Assembly: GCA_023374045.1 (NCBI GenBank)
Contig: CM041776.1
Location: forward strand, 41,608,171-41,672,170
Reading direction: 5' to 3'
DNA from: Limonium bicolor
Taxonomy: Eukaryota > Streptophyta > Magnoliopsida > Caryophyllales > Plumbaginaceae
DNA length: 64,000 nt
The position numbers and the translations under genes are program-made. A model generated the notes under the pieces. That model was not told where the DNA came from. It saw only the letters and a program-made list of their open reading frames with translations, and did no database searches. Shown here piece by piece: positions 21,757 to 32,164 of this stretch. Each line of letters starts with the position of its first letter. Position 1 is the stretch's first letter.

Positions 21757-23031
21757 ATGGTTAAAACTCATTCTGAAGGAAACCCTGAATTCGAAATTGA
21801 ACCAGAAATAGACAGAGTAACAAGAAGGATTCGAAAAAGGTTAGTGCTGGACCCTCCAATTGAGCAGGAGGTGCCTCCAAAAGATTCACCAGCAGAGGAG
21901 ATTGTTTCTGAGTTACTAGTTGAAGAAGAGATTCTAAACAACCCCTCAGGAGCCAATATGGAGAATTTGAATTCGGGGAGGCACATGAGGGATTACACCC
22001 GCCCAAGCGTCGAAGGGCTTATTTCACCGATAGTAATTCCTGCGCTACCAGCTGGAGTACAGTGGCAGTTCAAGACACACTATGTTACTATGGTCATGAA
22101 CGCACCCCAGTTCAGCGGGACAGTCACCGAAGATCCCAATGTCCATCTCACCACTTTCCTGAGATTGGTAGGAGCATGCTCTACATCAGCTTCACAAGAG
22201 GTTGCTAGATTGACTCTCTTCCCATTCTCCCTGAGGGATAGAGCTGCAGAATGGTTAAACTCATTAACGCCCAACAGTATCACTACCTGGACGGAGTTAG
22301 CAAATGTATTCTTGGCGAAGTATTTCCCTCCTTCTCGAATGCTGACTATGAGAGGAGAGATTACCAACTTCAAGCAGTTCACCGGTGAGACATTATCTGA
22401 GGCTTGGGAGCGTTTCAAGGGGATTGTGCGCAGAGTACCACACCATGGCTTGGGAGAGGAGGTAATTTTACAGTCCTTTTACAAAGATTTGGATCATTCA
22501 AGCCGTTTGTTGGTAGATACTTGTGCAGGAGGAAGCCTCATGGAGTTACCCATAGCTAGAATCAAGGAATTGTTGGAGACCATTACCAATGCATCCAATC
22601 AGTGGGGAGGCACTAGGACATCTACTGAGGTTCCCCCAAGGAAGACCGCTGGAATCTATGAGGTAGATTCGAACACTCTTTTAGCTGCTAGAATGGATAG
22701 CATGTCTAAGCAATTCGAGAAGATGTGTGCAATGATGAACCCTCAGTCAAGTGCAGCTGTTGTGACCGATTCTTTCCCACAGTGTGAGTATTGTGGTAGA
22801 AGTTCCAACATGTGTCAGTGTACTTCTCAGCAAAATGAAGAGGTAAACTATCTGGGAAACAGGCAAGAGAACTTCTACAACAATCAAAACAATCAAGGAT
22901 ATCAGCAGCAGAGGTTCCAGGGAAATAACTACAGTCAGAGGCCTCCACAGCAGAACACTCAGCATTTTCAGAGACCCATCAGAATCAACAAATGCAGAAC
23001 CAGCAGGCACAGAAACAGCCAGCTGGTGTGA
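21757..23031 (+). CDS. gag of element B (first reading frame)
   Basis: 424 residues from MVKTHSEGNPEFEIE. After an acidic N-terminal region, the retrotransposon gag domain spans roughly residues 85-260 (FKTHYVTMVMNAPQFSG, AEWLNSLTPNSITTW, ETLSEAWERFKGIVRR), followed by SLMELPIARIKELLETI and a small Cys motif CEYCGRSSNMCQC at about 343-355, then a Gln/Asn-rich tail. The end is a frameshift in a C-run near 22975: the natural continuation (HQNQQMQNQQ) is in the next frame. This is the structural particle protein and is open through the folded domains. Confidence 0.85.
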   Translation: MVKTHSEGNPEFEIEPEIDRVTRRIRKRLVLDPPIEQEVPPKDSPAEEIVSELLVEEEILNNPSGANMENLNSGRHMRDYTRPSVEGLISPIVIPALPAGVQWQFKTHYVTMVMNAPQFSGTVTEDPNVHLTTFLRLVGACSTSASQEVARLTLFPFSLRDRAAEWLNSLTPNSITTWTELANVFLAKYFPPSRMLTMRGEITNFKQFTGETLSEAWERFKGIVRRVPHHGLGEEVILQSFYKDLDHSSRLLVDTCAGGSLMELPIARIKELLETITNASNQWGGTRTSTEVPPRKTAGIYEVDSNTLLAARMDSMSKQFEKMCAMMNPQSSAAVVTDSFPQCEYCGRSSNMCQCTSQQNEEVNYLGNRQENFYNNQNNQGYQQQRFQGNNYSQRPPQQNTQHFQRPIRINKCRTSRHRNSQLV

Positions 23032-24578
23032 GTTCAAGTTTGGAGGATATGATGCGGGAGTTTATCTTGTCGACCAATAGGAAACTCGAACAACAAGAGA
23101 ACACAAACCATGAGAACAAGACATTCATCTTGGAGCAGAGAGCTTTCAACAAACATATTGAGACTCAGATTGCCCAACTGAATGAAAAATTTTCTGATAG
23201 ACCTGCAGGGGCTCTACCTAGCCAGCCAGAAAAGAATCCTCGCGAGTATGCTAAAGCTGTTTTTGTTGTGGAAGAAGATACTCCACTTGTCGCTGCAATT
23301 TTACCTGTTCAACAAGAGGTTAAGGACTCCAGTAAAGTTTTTGAAAAACCCAAGGAGAAGGAGTCTCCTGAAACTCAACCTTCTTACTCTTCTGTTTCCA
23401 ATCGTAAATTTGAAGAACCTATTCCTTTTCCTGACAGGTTAAAGAAAAGGGACCTTGATGAACAGCTTGGAAAATTTCTTAAAATTTTTAAGAAATTAAC
23501 TAAAGATATTCCTTTTTCTGATATGCTTAAGTTAATGCCAAATTATGCTACATTGGTGGATGATATTTTGGCTAACAAATGCCTGTTGCAGGAAAAAGAA
23601 ACAGCGAAGAAGGTAACTACTAGGAGTAGTAAAGGTAAAGCTACTGAGCCTCAGGTGGTGAGCATAGAGCAACCGGTGCTAGAGAATGAGCGGAATTGTG
23701 AAGTTACCAAATCTCCTTCACCTACACCACCTACAGTTGAAGTTGCTCCTCCAGTTCCATTTCCAAACAAAACCAAGCGTTCCAAGGAGGATAGTGAGTT
23801 TGATAAGTTTCTTACTTTACTTCGTCAACTATCTGTTGATATCCCCTTTGTTGATTTAGTTGCGAAGGTGCCTAACTATGCCAAGTATTTAAGGAAGCTT
23901 TTATCTAATAAGGCAAAGTTAGTTGAGACATGAACTATTCAGCTCACAGAGACTTGTTCAGCGATCATACATAAGCGCTTACCAGAAAAATGCAAAGATC
24001 CTGGAAGCTTCACAATTCCATGCAGAATAGGAGACATTGACTTCGACCACTGTCTTGCTGATTTAGGAGCGTCGATTAGTCTCATGCCATACGCTTTATT
24101 TGAAAAGCTTGGAATTGGAGACTTACAGCCTACACGAATGACGCTTCAGCTAGCAGATCGCTCAATGGTTTACCCTTGTGGAATTGCAAAGGATGTGATG
24201 GTTAAGGTGAAGCATCTGTATTTCCCCTGCGACTTTGTCGTACTCGACATGGCTGCAGATCCGACGGTCCCTATTATCCTTGGAAGACCCTTCCTAGCAA
24301 CAGCCGACGCTCGAATCGAAGTTGCTCATGGTACAATCACTTTGAATGCAGAAGGTGAGCAGCTACTGTTTTATGCTGGTAGGTCTTCTAAAAACGTTTT
24401 GGAAGCTTCTCGAGTTCGTGTCACCAGGTTTCAAAGACGGCTCAATCTTCTGGAATCTCTGAGAGAACAAAAACAAGGTCTAGCCAAAGACCGAAAAGAT
24501 GGGCAGCTTGGTGGGAGGCAACCCACCAGTAAAAAAATCTCCTCTACTTTCTTTTTACACTTTCCTTTGTTGATATAA
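22992..24578 (+). CDS. Gag C-terminus, duplicated pre-protease domain and protease of element B
   Basis: The same frame runs from 22992 to 24578 with one internal TGA (23931-23933). It contains the Athila pre-protease segment twice: PFPDRLKKRDLDEQLGKFL (from about 23425) and PFPNKTKRSKEDSEFDKFL (from about 23757). Each is followed by DIPF, a PNYA motif and LANK/LSNK. Element C has only one. The protease follows, with ADLGASISLMPY near 24058-24092 and VPIILGRPFLA near 24268-24300. After about 90 further residues the frame stops at 24576, where other Athila elements continue into RT. Confidence 0.75.
24510..24527 (+). other. GGTGGG/CCCACC hairpin at the end of B coding region
   Basis: GGTGGGAGGCAACCCACC is a perfect 6-bp stem. 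The surrounding GCAGCTTGGTGGGAGGC is identical to D at 12731-12748 (minus). In B it overlaps the last codons of the frame. Confidence 0.6.
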
Positions 24579-24926
24579 TTTCTTTTATTTGTTGAGACTT
24601 TTACTATTTTACTGCAAGAGCCCGACTCCCCTATTTCAATAGATAACTCTGCCTGTTCCACTTGAGTTCTTCTGGTTTGCAGATTTAATTTTACTTCATT
24701 CTAATGCTAAACTGAACTCAAGTGTGAGGAAATATCATGGCATGTTCATCACGGATCAGGGAGTCCTTTAACACTCTTGCTATTTCATTTCTGCATTTCT
24801 TGTGTTTGTTTTATTTAATTATTTTTGGAAATGTTTTTATTTTTAAAATAATGAGGTGTTTTAGATTAATGGTTTTAATTTAATAATATTAAAATATATA
24901 TAAAAATTAAAAAAAAAGTTTTCAAC

Positions 24927-25016
24927 GTGTCCGGCTAAATCCAGCCGGACGCAAATCCGGACTCTAGAAAACCCTAGTGCGTCCGGCTAAGTTGACCCGG
25001 ACGTGGATCCGGACAC
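24927..25016 (+). repeat. TCCGGC/GCCGGA hairpins in B interior
   Basis: GTCCGGCTAAATCCAGCCGGAC and similar units: the same core as the LTR array but between protease and 3' UTR, outside either LTR. Confidence 0.6.
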
Positions 25017-25445
25017 ACACAAAAAAAAAATCTGCAATTGTTTTCTAGGTTAATGTTCTACTGTTTATTGTTATTATTTGCCATGTTTGGATGTTTTAAT
25101 GCCTTGGTTCTCATAGAACAACTATGTGCCAGAATATGTTCAAATAGAACATGCTGCTCGATCGGTTTCGGGTATTGGTGCATTATTTGCTTCTCTTTTC
25201 TTGCTGTTTAGGTTTCTCAGTGCATTTGTTTATCGTTTAGAAACTCGCAACTTTTGCTCTGGACGACACGCATACTGTCTGTGACTCATGAGGAATATCT
25301 CGACCCCTGAAAAACTTCAAGTGTGAGGAAGAACATCTTCCTCAATCTATAACACCAGGGGAGTCTCAGTTCCTAATTTTACTTATTGATGTTCCACCTT
25401 TCTTGCGTTGAGGGTTATTTATTGCTTATGCGTCTATTATGAGTA

Positions 25446-25548
25446 TAGCATGTTTTGAAAGATCTTTTCACTGCTTTTTCTATGAACAATGAGGACATTG
25501 CTCCTCTTAAGTGTGAGGAAGGAAAGACCTTTCCCTGAAAACATGCTA
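25446..25548 (+). ncRNA. Long covarying stem-loop in Athila 3' UTR (element B copy)
   Basis: TAGCATGTTTT (25446-25456) plus GAAAGATCTTT pairs with 25523-25548, leaving the same CAGG-complement bulge as in A. The loop has ATGAGGACATTGCTCCTC and AAGTGTGAGGA, as in A, while the outer stem sequence differs and still pairs. Confidence 0.6.
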
Positions 25549-25806
25549 GTTGTTCTTTAATGCCACACTTGCTTTTTGCTGCTCTAATGACTATGCACAC
25601 CAATAAAAAAAATTAAAGGAGCATTTGAAATTAAACCAAGTGACAACCGTAAGAATCGTTTTGCTTGATGAGGTTTGATAAATAATTTTATTTCAAAAAT
25701 ACTCCATTTTCACTGAAACCAGGTGGATTAGCTAGTTGTGGAAATCAGATTATTTTAGCTTGAGATTTTGGAAATGAAGTGAATGTTTGGAATGAAAAGG
25801 ATATGG

Positions 25807-25963
25807 CAAGGTACTCCATTGATCAAAAATTTTTCCTAACAATAGCAGGCCTCGTCTATCCGGTTATTAAGTCTTAAGGGTGCCTTAACACCTATCTACC
25901 TAAGGTCTCGGGATCTGGGATAGTTGGCCCAACACCGTTACAAGGATAGAGAGAAAAGTCTGG
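25807..25963 (+). ncRNA. Conserved non-coding module (element B copy)
   Basis: 157 nt from CAAGGTACTCC to AGAGAAAAGTCTG, collinear with A 1705-1862 and D 11885-12054. The GGTG/CACC and AGGTC/GATCT stems are kept. Confidence 0.6.
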
Positions 25964-26370
25964 GTTACGGAATAAACTCTGCAATTCACAATTATTCGTT
26001 TGTTTTGTATATATTTCTTGGAAGAAGAATGTTTTTGCATGTGAAAGAAAATTAATTCTAGTTTAATTTTTGTTTTTGATCATGAGTGCGTGGTGTTGAA
26101 AGGTGTTGCGGAATAAGGCATTACTTCACACCCTTTGTCATCCAAAGGTTAGCAGAATGTAAATTGGTGGAAAGTCCCAAGCTAAGTTAACTGTTTTCTA
26201 CAATCTAGTTTCTCTATGCTTTTACAAAATTGTTCTTCCTTCACTGTTTATGAAAACCTACCTCTAAAGAGCAAGATTATTCTTTCATTTGTCACTTTGC
26301 TTGATTTCCCTCTGCACCTGTTTAATCTTGAGATTATGTAACGGTTTTAGAGGTATTCTTATTCCTTATA

Positions 26371-26409
26371 TTTGCTTGAGGACAAGCAAAAGTGTAAGTG
26401 TGAGGAAGT
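26371..26409 (+). other. Pre-tract hairpin and polypurine tract of element B
   Basis: TTTGCTTG-AGGA-CAAGCAAA (26371-26390), then AAGTGTAAGTGTGAGGAAGT directly before the LTR start TGATAAGTG at 26410. Confidence 0.8.
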
Positions 26410-28094
26410 TGATAAGTGTGAAACATATAGGCTTTTAAGGGCATAATTACCTTATAATCTGCTACAATTTAAGCAATGTTTCTCACTTATTCTATGTTTT
26501 TCCTAAGATTGATGTTTTGATATGAACTGATGCATTTTATATGCTAAATATAGGAAAAACCCTGAGAAAGGAAGATTTTACATCATAAGGATTGCAACAC
26601 AACAAATGGGGAACAAATCCGGAAAAAAAGACAAAGATTGGTCACGTCCGGATAAACTTGGCCGGACGCAGAACCGGACGTCTCATGTCCGGATCTACGT
26701 CCGACCCAAGTCAGCCAGACATGACTCGAGATCCAACTCCAAAAGTTCTGTGTCTTGTCCGGATCCGGACACAGATCCGGACATATTTCGAGTTTCAGAT
26801 CTAAAAGTTCTGTGTCACGTCCGGATCCTGACACAGATCCGGACGTCACACAGAGATGAATAATAAAATGCAATCGCGCTGATAATCGGGCTTTCGGCGC
26901 AATTATCAGCCGAAAGCGAGCTTAACCCATACCTCAACCATTATTGATACAGAGCCATGCTCAATCAATGACGAACTACCAAACTTGCACTAACCTCTGT
27001 CTCATTTCTAAGCCTATATAAACCCAGCTTCAGCCTTCATTTCAAATCGTCCCAGACTCTCAGAGTCTAATCCTCTCCTCCTCCTCTACATAAACCTCTC
27101 ATCCACGACTCGCTCCATCTCCAGTCATAAATCCTTCTCCGTAAACCTTCACCCTCACTCACAGAAAACCCTGCTCGCAGCGCTTCATTTACCCGCGTCC
27201 GGATTGACGTCCGGCTCCGGACAGCACCAGGACAACGTGTCCGGATCAGTGTCCGACCCAAGACAGCCAGACGTGACTCAGACATTTGTGGAAATTGCAG
27301 ACTCAACCACGGCTTCTAAAATCAGTTTTTCTGCTAAATCCCTCTATCCTTATGCTGTTTATATTGAGCATTGTTATTTTGTCCATGGCTGAGTAGTCGC
27401 TTTTAATTTCGGTTTACTATGTATCTCTAGAATAATTATTTCTGAACCTTTGTGATTTTCTGCAGTACAATAGAATAAAGTTATTTTCCTTTATGAATTC
27501 CTAGACTTATTAATCTGATCAATTAAATAAGTTTATCAGTTTGTTAGCTTATAAGTGAGAACTGCGGCTATCAATTGACTACAGGGAAAGAACCAGTTAG
27601 TATAGAGATGGTAATTCCTCTAAACGCTAGCTGACCATTAATCTAGACTACACTTAAAGCAATTAGTAAACAGTGGATTCATAACGAGAGTTAGGATTCG
27701 GTCTTTGCTAATTAGAATTCGTGGAGCGGGAGACCGAATACGAGTTATCCTTATTCTAGGGTTTTATTCAGAATACGGTAGAAATCACTTAGGGGAAGAA
27801 ATTGCAATCTAGAGAGAAGTAGTAAACCAGAATTTCCTTTATCAAACAAAAATCAAAACAATTATTTACCTGTTGTTTATTGCTTTTTGAACTCTTTTAC
27901 AACATTCACCATCACATACAAAAACCCCTAATTTCCTGTTATTTGTTTTGTGTGTAAGTAGAAATTAAACTAGCGCCCTCCTTGGATTCGATACTCAGGG
28001 AATACTCCGAGATTTAAAACTTGCCATAATCGACCGGTACACTTGCCGTTAGGTTAAACCCCCAGCACAATTTACCATTAGGTTTTACCCAACA
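26410..28094 (+). repeat. 3' LTR of element B
   Basis: 1685 bp, near-identical to the 5' LTR, ending CCCAACA and followed by the target duplication ACCAC. The small number of differences points to a recent insertion. Confidence 0.9.
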
Positions 28095-28099
28095 ACCAC

Positions 28100-29130
28100 C
28101 TTCTCTTGAACTTAAACCTTTCCTCGTCACCTTAAATATGTTTTCTTAGTTCCTCCATCTGATTTGCCTGTTATTATTTCTAATAGTTTAACCGATGAAC
28201 AGGAGGAAGCTTTGTTACAGATTCTGAGGAGGAAACAAAGAGGCGTTAGGTTGGTCCATCGCTGATATCAAGGGTATTACTCCCGCGTTCTGCACCCACC
28301 GCATTTATCTTGAGGAGAATTACAAGCCATTGAGACAGCCCCAGCGGAGACTGAACCCGCACATGAAAGAGGTAGTTAAGAAGGAGGTTATCAAGGTATT
28401 GGATGTAGGTATAATCTACCCGATTTCTGACAGCGAATGGGTAAGTCCTACACAGGTAGTACCTAAGAAGGGAGGTTTAACTGTGGTACCTAATGATAAA
28501 GGTGAATTAGTTCCTCAGTACTATTACTGGGCATAGAGTTTGTATTGATTATAGGAAATTAAATGCCGCCACTAGGAAAGACCACTTCCTCCTTCCCTTT
28601 ATTGACCAGATGTAGAAAGGCTTGCAGGACAAGAGTATTACTGTTTCCTAGATGGTTACTCCGGTTATTTTCAGATTCCAATTGCTAAAGAAGATCAGGA
28701 GAAAACCACTTTTACATGTCCATATGGTACTTATGCTTATCGACGCATGCCTTTTGGTTTATGTAATGCACCAGGCACTTTTCAACGATGCATGACTGCT
28801 ATTTTTGCTGATTTTATTGAAAAGTGCATCGAAATCTTTATGGATGATTTTTCTGTCTTTGGACCGACTTTTGATTCATGTTTGAGAGACTTGGATTTAA
28901 TCTTAGCTAGATGCAGGGAAACTAACTTGGTGCTCAATTGGGAGAAGTGCCACTTCATGGTGCAGGAAGGCATCGTGCTCGGACATAAGATTTCTAAGAA
29001 AGGGATCGAGGTAGACAAAGCCAAAGTTGAAGTAATAGAGCAGCTGCCACCACCATCATCGGTAAAGGATGTCCGGAGTTTTCTCGGTCACGCAGGTTTT
29101 TACAGGCATTTGTTAAGGATTTTCTAAGAT
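28100..29130 (+). pseudogene. Reverse transcriptase of element C, frameshifted
   Basis: Continues the C polyprotein after B. Recognisable RT parts, spread over several frames, are the LELKPLP linker, EENYKPLRQPQRRLNP, VIKVLDVGIIYPISDSEWVS, a VCIDYRKLN block, MPFGLCNAPGTFQRCM and the catalytic FMDD (28837-28848; Athila form of the YxDD box), then GHKISKKGIEVDKAKVEVI and FLGHAGFYR. At least four frame breaks occur, most at homopolymers. The enzyme would copy the genomic RNA; this copy is inactive as read. Confidence 0.85.
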
Positions 29131-29540
29131 CTCTAAGCCTCTTTGTGATTTGTTAATTAAGGATGCTAAATTTGAGTTTCTGAAAGAGTGCTTAGATGCC
29201 TTTAATTTGCTTAAAGCTAAATTGGTTTTTTACACCTATTATTGTTGCTCCTGATTGGTCATTACATTTCGAGATTATGTGTGATGCTAGTGATTACGCA
29301 TTGGGAGCAGCTTTGGGTCAGAGGCATGACAAGGTGTTGAGGATAGTATACTATGCTAGTAAGACTATGAATGAGGCACAGAAGAACTACGCCACAATGG
29401 AGAAGGAGCTGCTGGCAATTGTCTTTGCATGTGATAAGTTTCAACCGTACATTATTTGCAGCAGAGTCATTATGCACACCCGACCACTCCGCTCTCATGT
29501 ATCACTTTGGAAAGGTTGATGCTAAACCTCGTTTGATCAG
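29131..29540 (+). pseudogene. RNase H region of element C
   Basis: APDWSLHFEIMCDASDYALGA, YYASKTMNEAQKNY and TMEKELLAIVFACDKF are typical of the Gypsy RT-connection and RNase H domain. Frameshifts near 29225 and 29500 interrupt it. The frame resumes at 29541 with FDIEIRDKPGAQNGMADHLS. Confidence 0.8.
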
Positions 29541-30358
29541 ATGGATTTACTTATGCAGGCATTTGACATTGAGATTAGAGACAAACCTGGAGCGCAGAAC
29601 GGAATGGCGGACCACTTATCCCATATGGAAGTTCCAGACGATGGCAGGCCGATCAATGAGTATTTCTCTGATGAGTATGTCTACATGATCGGTCATTCCA
29701 CGGACCCTTGGTATGCTGATATCACGAACTTCCTAGCTAAGGGCATCGTTCCTCCAGAGTTGACATATCAGCAGAAGAAGAAGTTCTTCTCCACGGTAAA
29801 GCATTACCTTTGGGACGACCCGTTTCTGTTCAAGGTTTGTGCAGATGGTATGATTCGTCGGTGTGTTTTTGAGGATGAAGCTAGAGACATCCTATCACAC
29901 TGTCATTCTAGAGAAGCAGGGGGTCATTTTGGTCCGGCTAGGACAGCTGCGAAAGTTTTGGAGGCTGGCTTCTTTTGGAAGAACTTGAATAAAGATTGCT
30001 ATCAATTTGTTTCCAGATGCGATCAATGTCAACGGTAGGGGAATTTATCCAGACGACATGAGATGCCATTGAATTCGATCTTGGAGATTGAGTCGTTCGA
30101 TCTTTAGGGCATTGATTTCATGGAACCATTCCCGTCATCTCAAGGTAACCTCTACATCTTGGTCGCAGTAGATTATGTCACCAAGTGGGCTGAAGCAATA
30201 GCAGCACCCACCAATGATGCAAGAGTGGTGCTTAAGTTTTTAAAGAGGAATATCTTTACCCGTTTTGGTGCCCCACGAGCGATCATTAGTGACGGAGGTA
30301 CCCACTTCTGCAACAAACAGTTTGAAGCTCTTCTGCAGAAGTATGGTGTACGGCATAA
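29541..30358 (+). pseudogene. Integrase of element C, truncated by the gap
   Basis: A 165-residue frame (29541-30038) ends the RNase H and contains the integrase zinc-binding HHCC domain (HCHSREAGGHFG, CYQFVSRCDQCQR). After a stop and frameshift around 30038-30105, the catalytic core starts at 30120 with [10 protein letters not shown] (first Asp) and IISDGGTHF (second Asp). The DDE glutamate and C-terminus are lost in the N run beginning at 30359. Confidence 0.85.
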
Positions 30359-30858
30359 NNNNNNNNNNNNNNNNNNNNNNNNNNNNNNNNNNNNNNNNNN
30401 NNNNNNNNNNNNNNNNNNNNNNNNNNNNNNNNNNNNNNNNNNNNNNNNNNNNNNNNNNNNNNNNNNNNNNNNNNNNNNNNNNNNNNNNNNNNNNNNNNNN
30501 NNNNNNNNNNNNNNNNNNNNNNNNNNNNNNNNNNNNNNNNNNNNNNNNNNNNNNNNNNNNNNNNNNNNNNNNNNNNNNNNNNNNNNNNNNNNNNNNNNNN
30601 NNNNNNNNNNNNNNNNNNNNNNNNNNNNNNNNNNNNNNNNNNNNNNNNNNNNNNNNNNNNNNNNNNNNNNNNNNNNNNNNNNNNNNNNNNNNNNNNNNNN
30701 NNNNNNNNNNNNNNNNNNNNNNNNNNNNNNNNNNNNNNNNNNNNNNNNNNNNNNNNNNNNNNNNNNNNNNNNNNNNNNNNNNNNNNNNNNNNNNNNNNNN
30801 NNNNNNNNNNNNNNNNNNNNNNNNNNNNNNNNNNNNNNNNNNNNNNNNNNNNNNNNNN
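30359..30858. other. Assembly gap, exactly 500 N
   Basis: The gap joins element C integrase to a subtilase fragment on the other strand. Exactly 500 N suggests a placeholder rather than a measured distance. Any frames read through it are artefacts. Confidence 0.98.
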
Positions 30859-30920
30859 CATACATATATCCAAATCAACTTAATATTTACTATACCTTAG
30901 TATTAAAAAAAAAATCTTAC

Positions 30921-31737
30921 CTGTTACAAGTAAAATTTGTTCCTCCCAAACATTGACCTTTCCCTGGGCCGGGATTGGTCCTAAACCTTGTCACTAAAGC
31001 TCTCAGATTCAGGCCCAAATTCCAGAGTCAATCACACCAAGATAGTGTCACTCTCTACATTAATGCTTGCGATGGACATTTGAGGGAACCCACTAAAATC
31101 CCATGATCTAGTGGTCCTCATTTTATTCTTGTGATGGAAAAATGGAAACAACTTCATCCCACACCTAAAAATTATTTTTATGTCAATACTCAAAAACAAT
31201 ATTATTGACAAAAAAAGGTTTAGATACATATAAAAATGATAATTAATTAGTTGACTACTCACCCTTCAGTATCTCTGTCTCTTCCTGTGTCAATTTGGCT
31301 ACAAAACCATTAAAACTTCTTCCATAGCTTCTAACATAGGACTCTTCAACAGTGCTGATGAATGTTAAAAATTAGAGCATAATATAAACCAATAGATCGA
31401 TGCTTATGCCAAACTTATTCACTAATATTGCGTACCTTTCTACAAGCACTTTTTCCAATATACTTCGGTGATGATAAACTGGTGAGTAATTCTCATTTGA
31501 AGGAAGAGAACCCATATACACAATATATACCTTGTTTATTTGACAAACAAAGCGTACAAAAATTATTAGACATATACGAATTATTGAATTAATACAAACT
31601 AAATATGAATATAAAGAGAGATCACTAACAACTGATTTTAAGATATAGGAAAAACCAATCACCTTCTTATCCTTTTCCGCATAGACATCCAGCATCATGC
31701 AAATAGCAGCGACAAGGAAGTAGAGCCTCATCGACAA
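30921..31737 (-). pseudogene. Cucumisin-type subtilisin-like serine protease, 5' exons (broken, truncated by gap)
   Basis: Minus-strand exons with GT-AG borders and matching phases. Exon 1, 31737-31663, is a signal peptide (MSMRLYFLVAAICMMLDVYA). Exon 2, 31530-31436, has VYIVYMGSLPSNENYSPVYHH. Exon 3, 31354-31263, has [20 protein letters not shown], completing the I9 inhibitor prodomain. Exon 4, about 31164-30921, has DEVVSIFPSQE, MRTTRSWDFSGFPQ, the catalytic-Asp segment VIDSGIWPESESFSD and GGTNFTCN before a GTAAGA donor. Exon 4 has about five frame breaks, several of one base, near the gap. The family is secreted plant proteases; the His, Asn and Ser parts are missing here. Confidence 0.85.
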
Positions 31738-31853
31738 TGACTTGTTTATTATTTAGTATTGTGTTGAAAAAACTCCTTTTTTTTCTCTTACAACTAAATG
31801 CGGGGTTATCGAATATGTGGAACTTTAGTGCACTAAACTGAAGTTGGTGGTCT

Positions 31854-31867
31854 CTATTTATATAGAG
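31854..31867 (-). promoter_or_regulatory. TATA box of the subtilase gene
   Basis: CTCTATATAAATAG on the minus strand, about 120 bp upstream of the start codon at 31737. It fits a genuine host promoter. Confidence 0.55.
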
Positions 31868-31879
31868 CAAAGGCGATAA

Positions 31880-32160
31880 CTACTTTTTTCCACTTAGCAA
31901 AAAAAAAAAAAAACTAAAAAATGGAGATTAATAATGTAACTCTCGACCTACTACCTATCAGGTTATAAGCTATATCTAATAACCACTTAATTCATGACAC
32001 TAATAAATTAATGGGCAGTTTCCTTTATTGTGGTCAGCTTTACAACAAGCCCAACTATTCAGCACTCTCTCTTCTACCGTAAATAGGGAATGCTCTTAAA
32101 GTTGACAACATAAGTTGAAATTAATTTGAGTCTGAAATACATTTACATAGCTGTTCCTAA
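31880..32160. other. Upstream region of the subtilase fragment
   Basis: AT-rich sequence with no gene. It presumably holds the distal promoter of the subtilase. A poly-A run lies near 31900. Confidence 0.4.
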
Positions 32161-32164
32161 TGTC

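Larger units (their letters stand above)
24579..26409 (+). other. 3' untranslated region of element B
   Basis: Non-coding. It includes a TCCGGC/GCCGGA cluster outside the LTR (24927-25016), AAGTGTGAGGA motifs near 24720, 25319 and 25509, the covarying stem-loop (25446-25548), the conserved module (25807-25963), the pre-tract hairpin (26371-26390) and the polypurine tract (26396-26409). Confidence 0.75.
19838..28094 (+). mobile_element. Gag-protease-only Athila-type element B
   Basis: A complete 8.3-kb LTR element with nearly identical LTRs (19838-21524 and 26410-28094), a tRNA-Asp primer binding site, polypurine tract GTGTGAGGAAGT, and target duplication ACCAC (19833-19837 and 28095-28099). 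The interior encodes gag and protease and then goes directly to a non-coding 3' region. RT, RNase H and integrase are absent, not merely mutated. Its mobility must have depended on enzymes supplied in trans, possibly by relatives of C (inference). Confidence 0.9.
9667..30358 (+). mobile_element. Athila-type Ty3/Gypsy element C, interrupted by elements D and B and by the N gap
   Basis: Once D (9994-15599) and B (19838-28094) and their duplicated target sites are removed, the parts line up as one element: 5' LTR (9667-9993 plus 15600-16787, about 1.5 kb), tRNA-Asp primer binding site, gag, protease, RT, RNase H and integrase, ending in the gap. The left border TGTCGGGAATTT at 9667 is an estimate. 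The right half and 3' LTR are not in the sequence. Several frameshifts and stops make this copy non-functional as read. Confidence 0.8.

Noticed and set aside
22080..22418. 112-aa minus-strand frame within gag of B
   Set aside because: Antisense of the conserved gag domain; the same shadow occurs in C.
30120..30956. Long open frames crossing 30359-30858 on both strands
   Set aside because: They are open only because the N run contains no stops.
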